Under the pieces are notes generated by a model. It had not been told where the DNA came from. It saw nothing but the letters and a program-made list of their open reading frames with translations, and made no database searches. Below are positions 25,286 to 32,328 of a stretch of DNA of 64,000 bases, piece after piece (the first letter of the stretch is position 1; each line of letters opens with the position of its first letter). The position numbers and the translations under genes are program-made. Source of the stretch: Bacteroidales bacterium (lineage in GTDB: Bacteria; Bacteroidota; Bacteroidia; Bacteroidales; UBA932). The DNA lies in assembly GCA_017620335.1 (NCBI GenBank), contig JAFZQO010000010.1:44063-108062 (forward strand). The letters run 5' to 3'.

Positions 25286-28200
25286 TTATGCATATTCGTC
25301 CCAACTCTTGATGGGCAGGTCCTCGACCTTCACCGTGCAGAATGCGTTGATGAAGGCGATGGCGAGCCGCGCGTTGGTGATAAGGGGGATGTTGAGGTCG
25401 ATGGCGGCCCGGCGGATCTTGTAGCCGTTGGAAAGCTCGCGCGGGGTAAGGTCCTTGGGGATGTTCACGACCATGTCTATGGTACGGTCGTGCATCAGCT
25501 CGATGGCCTGGGGATGCCTGCCTTCGTCGCTCGGCCAGTAAACTGCCGTGTTGGGAATGCCGTTGTCCGCGAGGTAGCGGGAGGTACCTCCGGTCGCATA
25601 AAGCTTGTAGCCGTGCTCGGCCAGCATCCTGGCTGCGTCGAGCATCTCGGCCTTCTGCACGGCGGTTCCGGTGGAGAGGAGTATGCCCCTGGAAGGGATG
25701 CGGTAGCCTACGGAAAGCATGGACTCGAGCATCGCGCCGGTGACGTCGTCACCGATGCAGCCGACCTCGCCGGTGGAAGCCATGTCCACTCCCAGGACCG
25801 GGTCGGCCTTCTGGAGGCGGTTGAAGGAGAACTGCGAAGCCTTGATGCCGACGCAGTCCAGGTCGAAGAGGTCCTTGGACGGAGGTTCCGGGGATTCGCC
25901 GAGCATGACGCGGGTAGCGAGCTCCACAAGGTTGATTTTCAGGACCTTGCTGACGAAGGGGAAGCTCCGGCTGGCGCGGAGGTTGCACTCTATGACCTTG
26001 ACGTCGTTGTTCTTGGCGAGGTATTGGATGTTGAAGGGGCCGGAGATATGGAGTTCCTGCGCTATCTTGCGGCTGATGCGCTTGATCCTTCGGACCGTCT
26101 CGACGTAAAGTTTCTGCGGCGGGAACTGGATGGTGGCGTCGCCCGAATGGACTCCGGCGAACTCGACATGCTCTCCGATGGCGTAGGCAATGATGCGGCC
26201 GTGGTCGGCCACGGCGTCGAACTCTATCTCCTTGGCGTGCTCGATGAAGCGGCTCACCACGACAGGGTGCTCCTGGGAGACCTCTGCGGCCAGCTGCAGG
26301 AAGCGTTCAAGTTCCTCTTCATTGGAGCAGACGTTCATGGCCGCGCCGGAAAGCACGTAGGACGGGCGGACGAGGACGGGGAAGCCGACGCGGCCGATGA
26401 AGGAGGCGATGTCCTTGCGCGAGGTGAGTTCGCCCCATTCCGGCTGGTCCACGCCTATGCTGTCGAGCATCGCGGAGAATTTCTTGCGGTCCTCGGCATG
26501 GTCGATGTCGTCGGCGGAAGTGCCCAGCAGCGGAATGCCGCGGGCGGCCAGTTTGACCGCGAGGTTGTTGGGGATCTGCCCTCCGGTGGAAACTATCACG
26601 CCTTTCGGGTGCTCGAAGTCCGCGATGTCGAGCACGCGCTCGAACGAGAGCTCGTCGAAATACAGGCGGTCGCAGATGTCGTAGTCCGTCGAGACCGTTT
26701 CGGGATTGTAGTTTATCATGACGCTCCTGTATCCGCGGCTTCTGACGGTGTTGAGCGCCTGGACGCAGCACCAGTCGAACTCGACTGAGGAGCCTATCCT
26801 GTAGGCGCCGGAGCCGAGCACGATGACGCCGTCCCGGCCGTCGTCGAACGAGATGTCGTTCTCGGTGCCCTGATATGTAAGATAGAGGTAATTGGTCTTC
26901 GCTGGGAACTCCCCGGCCATCGTGTCGATCTGCTTGACGACCGGAGTGATGCCGTATTTCTCACGCAGGGCCCTTATATCCAATGAGCTGATTTCCCGCC
27001 CGGGGCGGGAGAGGCCTTTTGCTATCTGGTAGTCGGAGAAGCCGTAGACCTTGGCCTTGCGGAGAAGGCCGGGCGCTATCCGGGGACCTGCCGCGCCTAT
27101 CTCGTCGGCGATATCGACGATGTTGCGGAGCTTGCGCAGGAACCATCGGTCTATCCTGGTCAGTTCGTGGATCCGGTCGATGCTGTAGCCGACCTGCATG
27201 GCTTCGCTGATGGCGAAGATGCGCATGTCGGTCGGCTCCCTGAGGGCATGGTCCAGGCCGTTCATGCGGATGTGCCTGTTCTCCACGAATCCGTGCATCC
27301 CCTGGCCTATCATCCTGAGCCCCTTCTGGATGGCTTCCTCGAATGTGCGGCCGATGGCCATGACTTCCCCGACCGACTTCATGCTCGAGCCTATCTCCCG
27401 GTCCACGCCGTGGAACTTGCCAAGGTCCCATCTGGGAATCTTGCAGACGACGTAGTCCAGTGCGGGCTCGAAGAAGGCGGAGGTCGTCAGGGTGACGCTG
27501 TTCTTCAGTTCGAAGAGGCCCTTGCCGAGGCCGAGCTTCGCCGCGACGAAGGCGAGGGGATAGCCCGTGGCCTTGGAGGCCAGGGCGGAGGAGCGGCTCA
27601 GGCGGGCGTTGACCTCGATCACGCGGTACTCCTCGGAGTCAGGGTCGAAGGCATACTGGACGTTGCATTCTCCGATGATGCCCAGGTGCCTGACTATGCG
27701 TATGGACAGCTCACGCAGGAAATGGTATTCCGAGTTGGTAAGGGTCTGCGAGGGGGCGATGACGATGCTCTCTCCGGTATGGATGCCGAGCGGGTCGAAA
27801 TTCTCCATGTTGCAGACCGTGATGCAGTTGTCGTACGCGTCGCGAACCACCTCATATTCAATTTCTTTCCATCCCTTGAGGCTTTTTTCGACCAGGACCT
27901 GCGGGGAGAAGGAGAAGGACTTCTCCGCGAGCTTCTCCAGCTCTTTCTCGTTGTCGCAGAAGCCCGAGCCGAGACCGCCGAGGGCGAAGGCGGAGCGGAG
28001 GATGACCGGGTAGCCGAGGTCCTTCGCGGCCTTTTTGGCCGCTTCGATGCTTTCGCAGGCTTCGCTCCTTATGGTCTTGACGCCAATCTCGTCGAGCCTT
28101 TTTACGAACAGTTCGCGGTCCTCGGTGTCGATGATGGTCTGAACGGGAGTGCCCAGTACTTTTACTCCGTATTTCTCGAAGACTCCTCCCTCATACAGCT

Positions 28201-29668
28201 TGATGCCGCAGTTGAGCGCGGTCTGGCCTCCGAATGAGAGGAGGATGCCGTCCGGGCGCTCCTTCTCTATGACCTTTTCGATGAATGAAGGCGTTACAGG
28301 CAGGAAGTAGATCTTGTCGGCTATGCCCTCGCTGGTCTGGACGGTGGCGATGTTGGGGTTGATGAGTATCGTACCGATCCCTTCCTCGCGCAGTGCCTTG
28401 AGGGCCTGCGAGCCGGAGTAGTCGAATTCGCCGGCTTCGCCGATCTTCAGGGCTCCTGAGCCGAGAACGAGGACTTTGGAAATCTTCCCGGGCAGGTCCG
28501 GTACCGCGGCGGATTTGTTAAGATGCCCGCTGATGGGGGCCTTCACGCAGTTGTCCTCCTCTTCCATCAGGGCCGTAAAGCGGTCGAAGAGCGACTCGGT
28601 GTCGAGCGGGCCGCCGCTGGCTTCCGGATGGAACTGGACTGAGAACCAGGGCATCCGTGTGTGCTCCAGACCTTCGTTGGAGCCGTCGTTCATATTGACC
28701 AGCAGGGCTTTCCAGCCTTCCGGCAGGGAGTCGTTGTCGATGGCGTATCCGTGGTTCTGGCTTGTGATGAAGCATCTGTCGGTACCGGCGAGGCGGGCGG
28801 GCTGGTTGTGGCCGCGGTGGCCGTATTTCAGTTTGAAGACCCTGGCGCCGGCGGCGATGCCTAGAAGCTGGTTGCCGAGGCAGATGCCCATTACAGGTTT
28901 GGCGTGACCTGTACGCTTGGCGTCTTCCACTCCCTCAGCCAATGCGTTCCGGAGTATATCTATGGTCTTGGTGCATTCCTCTGGGTTGCCCGGGCCGTTG
29001 CTTAGGAAGATGCCGTCGTAATCCATCCCAGTGTAATCATAGTCCCAGGGGACGCGGACGACTTCGATGCCGCGGGAGAGAAGGCAGCGGATGATGTTGT
29101 ACTTGCAGCCGCAGTCCACAAGGACGACGGTCTTTTTCGGCGGACAGTCGGGCTTGTAGCGGATGACTTCCTTGCAGGAGACCTCGGCGACGAAGTTGTG
29201 CTTCCCGTATTCGGGCCACTGATTGTCAGTTATTTCCGTCCCTTCAGGGACGATGCGCCCGTGCATGACGCCGCGCTCGCGCAGGACTTTCGTCAGCGCG
29301 CGGGTGTCTATGCCCGTGATGGCGGGCACACCCTCGCGCTTCAGCCACGCGTCGAGGCTCTCCTCGGCGTCCCAGTGGCTGTATTCCTTGCTGTAGTCGG
29401 CAACCACGAGGCCCTTGACGAAGATGCGGTTGCCCTCGAAATGCTCTTCGAGGCCGTTCTCGACAAGCCCGTGGGCGGGGACTCCGTAGTTGCCGATGAG
29501 GGGGAAAGTGGAGACTAGGATCTGTCCTGCGTAGGAGGGGTCGGTGAGGCTCTCGGGGTAGCCGGTCATCGCGGTGTTGAACACGATCTCACCGGTTGCC
29601 TCACTCAAGCTTCCAAAGGCGTTTCCCTCGAACCGGGAACCGTCCTCAAGGATCAAGTTCGCTTTCAT
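25286..29668 (-). CDS. carAB: Single-chain carbamoyl-phosphate synthase (CarA-CarB fusion)
   Basis: 1460 residues joining both subunits in one frame. CarA part, residues ~1-367: starts MKANLILEDGSRFEGNAFG, class I glutaminase Cys263 in GICLGNQLLG and VQFHPEASGG. A ~27-residue linker (DNCVKAPISGHLNKSAAVPD region) leads into CarB, ~395-1460: KVLVLGSGALKIGEAGEFDY, two ATP-grasp halves, and a C-terminal MGS regulatory domain (YATGGTSRYLADNG). No stop, start or ribosome site separates the halves. In most bacteria these are two genes; fusions are typical of eukaryotic CPS. Start ATG 29668 is chosen over the one at 29746. Provides carbamoyl phosphate for pyrimidines and arginine. Confidence 0.93.
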   Translation of the reverse strand: MKANLILEDGSRFEGNAFGSLSEATGEIVFNTAMTGYPESLTDPSYAGQILVSTFPLIGNYGVPAHGLVENGLEEHFEGNRIFVKGLVVADYSKEYSHWDAEESLDAWLKREGVPAITGIDTRALTKVLRERGVMHGRIVPEGTEITDNQWPEYGKHNFVAEVSCKEVIRYKPDCPPKKTVVLVDCGCKYNIIRCLLSRGIEVVRVPWDYDYTGMDYDGIFLSNGPGNPEECTKTIDILRNALAEGVEDAKRTGHAKPVMGICLGNQLLGIAAGARVFKLKYGHRGHNQPARLAGTDRCFITSQNHGYAIDNDSLPEGWKALLVNMNDGSNEGLEHTRMPWFSVQFHPEASGGPLDTESLFDRFTALMEEEDNCVKAPISGHLNKSAAVPDLPGKISKVLVLGSGALKIGEAGEFDYSGSQALKALREEGIGTILINPNIATVQTSEGIADKIYFLPVTPSFIEKVIEKERPDGILLSFGGQTALNCGIKLYEGGVFEKYGVKVLGTPVQTIIDTEDRELFVKRLDEIGVKTIRSEACESIEAAKKAAKDLGYPVILRSAFALGGLGSGFCDNEKELEKLAEKSFSFSPQVLVEKSLKGWKEIEYEVVRDAYDNCITVCNMENFDPLGIHTGESIVIAPSQTLTNSEYHFLRELSIRIVRHLGIIGECNVQYAFDPDSEEYRVIEVNARLSRSSALASKATGYPLAFVAAKLGLGKGLFELKNSVTLTTSAFFEPALDYVVCKIPRWDLGKFHGVDREIGSSMKSVGEVMAIGRTFEEAIQKGLRMIGQGMHGFVENRHIRMNGLDHALREPTDMRIFAISEAMQVGYSIDRIHELTRIDRWFLRKLRNIVDIADEIGAAGPRIAPGLLRKAKVYGFSDYQIAKGLSRPGREISSLDIRALREKYGITPVVKQIDTMAGEFPAKTNYLYLTYQGTENDISFDDGRDGVIVLGSGAYRIGSSVEFDWCCVQALNTVRSRGYRSVMINYNPETVSTDYDICDRLYFDELSFERVLDIADFEHPKGVIVSTGGQIPNNLAVKLAARGIPLLGTSADDIDHAEDRKKFSAMLDSIGVDQPEWGELTSRKDIASFIGRVGFPVLVRPSYVLSGAAMNVCSNEEELERFLQLAAEVSQEHPVVVSRFIEHAKEIEFDAVADHGRIIAYAIGEHVEFAGVHSGDATIQFPPQKLYVETVRRIKRISRKIAQELHISGPFNIQYLAKNNDVKVIECNLRASRSFPFVSKVLKINLVELATRVMLGESPEPPSKDLFDLDCVGIKASQFSFNRLQKADPVLGVDMASTGEVGCIGDDVTGAMLESMLSVGYRIPSRGILLSTGTAVQKAEMLDAARMLAEHGYKLYATGGTSRYLADNGIPNTAVYWPSDEGRHPQAIELMHDRTIDMVVNIPKDLTPRELSNGYKIRRAAIDLNIPLITNARLAIAFINAFCTVKVEDLPIKSWDEYA

Positions 29669-29790
29669 ACGCACAAAAAAACCGATTCCGGCCGGGGGGA
29701 CGGGGTGCTGTTTAACAGGCGGAGCCTGATAAACACTTGCAGTCACGTCCTGGGATGGAATCGCGCATGGGGATTTCTACTAACTGAACG

Positions 29791-29821
29791 CAAAATTAGT
29801 GAAAGATTTCAAGAATGCAAG
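29791..29821 (-). promoter_or_regulatory. Promoter of carAB-pyrG
   Basis: Minus strand: CTTG at 29821-29818, a 19-bp spacer, TAATTTTG at 29798-29791 (perfect TAnnTTTG). Leaves a leader of about 115 nt before the carAB ATG, with a hairpin, an 18-codon ORF (29712-29768) and a T7 run next to the start codon. Confidence 0.55.
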
Positions 29822-29906
29822 ACCTGCCGATGATTAAAATCACGGGGCCGGGCGTACAAAACAGCAAGTTTGCTTGAAAGTTACGACAGTATTGGGTTTA
29901 TTTCGC

Positions 29907-29914
29907 TACCTTTG
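29907..29914 (+). promoter_or_regulatory. -7 promoter box (TACCTTTG) for the TlpA-like gene
   Basis: Perfect TAnnTTTG, 33 bp before the ATG at 29948. The -33 region is not a clear match. Confidence 0.55.
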
Positions 29915-29947
29915 CGGCCGGAAAATACTCAAAAAAGATAAACAGCA

Positions 29948-31060
29948 ATGAAGAAGTTATCCATTATCATCCTGGCTGCGGCCGCGATGGGAGCGCTGGG
30001 GTGCTCCGGAGATGTCGTGAATTACAAAGTGACGGGGCAGAACGCTCCTGAGGACGGAAAAACCGTGTATCTGATAGACCAGATCACTTCTGAAAACATC
30101 GACAGCACCGTCGTGGCCGGAGGAGCCTTTACGATGAAGGGAAAGGCAGCGAAGGATGCCTACCTTTCGGTCAATATCGACGGTTCCGACTGGTGGTTCC
30201 TGTTTTTCAATGACGGGAAACCCGTTCAGATCAATGTCGCGGACAAAACCGTTACCGGTTCTGCGCTCAATAACAAGCTGACTGAATGTGACCTGAAGAA
30301 CTCCGACGCCTATGCCGCTTACAATGACTTCATCCAGGAGTTCCTTGCCCTCCCCGAGGAGGAGCAGATGGCTAAGGAGGAGGAGTTCATCCCTCAGTAT
30401 ACGGCCAAACTAAAGGAGTATTCCGACGTCTTTATGGGCATCATCGAGGATAATATGGACAACCTCATCCCCGTCGCCTTCATCGATCATGTCCCCTCGC
30501 TTTTCGGAAACGAGAAGTTCGACGAGCTCATGTCTTCGGATGCACCTTTTGCCAAGCATCCTTATGCGCTTGATCTCAAGCGCAGGTTGGACGAGTCCAA
30601 TGCCAGCATGGAGGAGAGCGAGAAGCGCAAGAAGGAGATTGTCGGTCAGCACTTCCTGGACCTCGAGGAGCCTGATACGGACGGCAAGATGCATAAGCTG
30701 AGCGAGTATGTGGGACAGGGCAAGTGGGTCCTGGTCGATTTCTGGGCTGCCTGGTGCGGCCCCTGCAAGGCCGAGATGCCCAACGTCGTCGCCGCCTACA
30801 AGAAGTATCACGCCAAGGGCTTCGACGTCGTGGGCCTGTCCTTCGACAGCAAAAAGGAGGATTGGGTCAAGGCCATCAAGGAATGGGACATGCCGTGGAT
30901 CCACCTGTCCGACCTGAAGTACTGGGACAGCGTTCCCCACGAGGTGTACAGTGTCAATTCCATCCCCGACAACCTGCTGATCGATCCTGAGGGAACCGTC
31001 GTCGCCCGCGGCCTCCGCGGCGAAGCCCTCGAGGCCAGGCTGGCCGAGATCTTCAAGTAG
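29948..31060 (+). CDS. TlpA-like thioredoxin-fold lipoprotein with DUF4369-type domain
   Basis: 370 residues. Lipoprotein signal ending MGALGCSGD (lipidated Cys19), an N-terminal beta-domain resembling DUF4369 (VTGQNAPEDGKTVYLIDQ), a helical middle part, and a C-terminal AhpC/TSA-type thioredoxin domain with redox motif WCGPC in VDFWAAWCGPCKAEMPNV and the cis-Pro loop NSIPDNLLIDPEG. Such proteins are abundant in Bacteroidota and act in periplasmic thiol reduction or cytochrome maturation; the exact substrate is unknown. It stands alone with its own promoter. Confidence 0.88.
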   Translation: MKKLSIIILAAAAMGALGCSGDVVNYKVTGQNAPEDGKTVYLIDQITSENIDSTVVAGGAFTMKGKAAKDAYLSVNIDGSDWWFLFFNDGKPVQINVADKTVTGSALNNKLTECDLKNSDAYAAYNDFIQEFLALPEEEQMAKEEEFIPQYTAKLKEYSDVFMGIIEDNMDNLIPVAFIDHVPSLFGNEKFDELMSSDAPFAKHPYALDLKRRLDESNASMEESEKRKKEIVGQHFLDLEEPDTDGKMHKLSEYVGQGKWVLVDFWAAWCGPCKAEMPNVVAAYKKYHAKGFDVVGLSFDSKKEDWVKAIKEWDMPWIHLSDLKYWDSVPHEVYSVNSIPDNLLIDPEGTVVARGLRGEALEARLAEIFK

Positions 31061-31255
31061 CAGCGGCCCCCCGGGGAATAATGACAAATACCTGTATTAG
31101 AATAGTCAATGCATATTGTTTCGGGATCCATGTGGAATACCTTGATGTGATCGTTCTTCCTCTTCTTCCTTGTTCTCAACTATCTCCTGATTTGGAGATT
31201 GTGTAAGAAGAAGGATTGAGGACCGTGTTTTTGTGAACATCTGATACAGAGTTGT

Positions 31256-31304
31256 TTACGCAAAGTCCCTACCCCCGAAACGAGGATAGGGACTTTGCGT
31301 AAAT
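31256..31304. repeat. Perfect 17-bp inverted repeat with 15-nt loop, probable bidirectional terminator
   Basis: Left arm 31256-31272 (TTTACGCAAAGTCCCTA) and right arm 31288-31304 are exact reverse complements. The stem ends in GGGACTTT on either strand, as in many Bacteroidota terminators, but no long T-run follows. It may end transcription from the TlpA-like gene; a repeat-element origin is possible. Confidence 0.6.
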
Positions 31305-31372
31305 TGTTGTTAGTAATTCGTTTACAAAACACGCTCGTTGACAGAAGTCAACGATTCCGGTTGCTGAGTTTG

Positions 31373-31505
31373 TTTTTCCGAGGGGCCTGGAGCATGGAGT
31401 GGCGTGAATTGGCGTTTTGTGCTCCTGACCCCCACCTCGGACTCCCGGGTCAGGCGCGGGAAACGGCCACTGAAGCCGCTTGGCGCTCCAGGCCCCTCGG
31501 GGAAA
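31373..31505. repeat. Nested inverted repeat (cruciform-like element)
   Basis: Arms 31378-31393 and 31485-31500 (CCGAGGGGCCTGGAGC and its complement) are a perfect 16-bp pair, extendable by G-U and A-T pairs to 31373/31505. Inside is a second hairpin, CCTGACCC at 31424-31431 with GGGTCAGG at 31447-31454. Could be a structured RNA, a small non-autonomous mobile element or a repeat family; nothing in the sequence decides between these. Confidence 0.5.
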
Positions 31506-31708
31506 CCGTGAGATAAACCACCCTGAGCCCGAAACAAAGGTTATTTGGGGGCTACGCGCGAATTTTCATAAGATTTCTGCGCGAAAAAGCTCCCGGAGGC
31601 CGACAGAAGGGGGACGGCGAAGCCGTGCGGGGGAATCCTTTCCCCCGTCCCCTGGGGGTGCAGGGGGATAGAAGGATGGCCCGAAGGGCCGATCCCGGCC
31701 TCGAAGCA

Positions 31709-31746
31709 AAAGCAAAGCCGATGCTGATCAGCATCGGCTTTGCTTT
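31709..31746 (-). terminator. Palindromic terminator of tRNA-Ser
   Basis: A perfect 38-bp palindrome (19 bp per arm, no spacer) beginning 2 nt after the 3' end of tRNA-Ser. On the minus strand the GCCGATGC...GCATCGGC core is followed by a T-rich TTTGCTTTTGC, consistent with intrinsic termination of the tRNA transcript. Confidence 0.65.
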
Positions 31747-31747
31747 G

Positions 31748-31835
31748 CGGAGAGGGCGGGATTCGAACCCGCGAACCCCTTTGGGAGGTCACGCGCTTTC
31801 CAGACGCGCCTCTTCAGCCACTCGAGCACCTCTCC
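31748..31835 (-). tRNA. tRNA-Ser (anticodon GGA)
   Basis: 88-nt cloverleaf on the minus strand: acceptor GGAGAGG pairing with CCTCTCC, discriminator G, D-loop region CTCGAGTGGCTGAAG, anticodon loop CTGGAAA (anticodon GGA, reading UCC/UCU), a long variable arm (CCTCCCAAAGGGG region) as expected for a class II serine tRNA, and T-loop GGTTCGAATCC. CCA is not encoded and must be added by the CCA enzyme, whose gene lies 0.5 kb away. Confidence 0.96.
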
Positions 31836-31905
31836 TTTCGGTTTGCGGCTGCAAATATAAACAAAAATTGTTAACTTTGTACTCTTGTCAGGAAAAAATG
31901 CCTGA

Positions 31906-32328
31906 ATGCCAGGAATGACCGATGGAATGATTTTCGACCCCCTCAGACGCAAGGACGTGCCGCTCACGCCCGAGGAGAGGGTGCGCCAGTGGTTCATCGA
32001 ACAATTGAAGGGGGCGGGAGTGCCGCAGCACCAGATGATGAGCGAGGTGGCCCTGGAATATGGCGCAGGCAAGAAATGGCGTGCGGACATTGTCGTCTAT
32101 GGCCACGGCGGCGTGCCGATGGCAATAGTCGAGTGCAAGCGTCCGGACGTGGAGGTCACCAGGGAAGTGCTGGAGCAGGCCCTTCGGTACAACGCCGTGC
32201 TTCAGGTCCCTTACCTTTTCCTGACCAACGGTCATTTGACCTACATCTGCCGGAAGACCGAAGACGGGTACGAGTTCCTGGACAGGGCCCCGGTGTACGA
32301 AGAAATGCTGAAGCAATGCCGACCATAA
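31906..32328 (+). CDS. Orphan HsdR N-terminal-domain protein (PD-(D/E)XK-like)
   Basis: 140 residues matching the HSDR_N_2 domain alone: FDPLRRKDVPLTPEERVRQW at the N-terminus, then the nuclease-fold core WRADIVVYG with its Asp and AIVECKRP with E-x-K. The helicase part of a true HsdR is absent, and no hsdM or hsdS is near. Small proteins of this kind are widespread in Bacteroidota beside housekeeping genes; function unknown. Starts at 31906, 31915 or 31927 are all possible. It overlaps cca by 13 bp, so the two are likely co-expressed. Confidence 0.8.
   Translation: MPGMTDGMIFDPLRRKDVPLTPEERVRQWFIEQLKGAGVPQHQMMSEVALEYGAGKKWRADIVVYGHGGVPMAIVECKRPDVEVTREVLEQALRYNAVLQVPYLFLTNGHLTYICRKTEDGYEFLDRAPVYEEMLKQCRP

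Larger units (their letters stand above)
31061..31747. other. 687-bp noncoding region rich in inverted repeats
   Basis: The only long gene-free stretch. It holds a 17-bp-arm hairpin (31256-31304), a nested inverted repeat (31373-31505), a G-rich segment able to fold as a three-way junction (31609-31652), a GGCCC-GAA-GGGCC hairpin (31678-31690) and the tRNA-Ser terminator (31709-31746). Short open frames here (31081-31245, 31295-31516 plus; 31322-31537 minus) run through the repeats and look spurious. Confidence 0.7.

Noticed and set aside
31081-31245. 54-codon plus-strand ORF after the TlpA-like gene
   Set aside because: No recognisable features or promoter box, and composition unlike the neighbouring genes; nothing beyond an open frame supports it.
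31295-31537. Overlapping short ORFs of 73 (plus) and 71 (minus) codons
   Set aside because: Both read through the nested inverted repeat and code for repeat-derived sequence; neither looks like a protein.
31906-32328. Type I restriction-modification system
   Set aside because: Only an HsdR N-terminal domain is present; no helicase part, hsdM or hsdS, and the neighbours are housekeeping genes.
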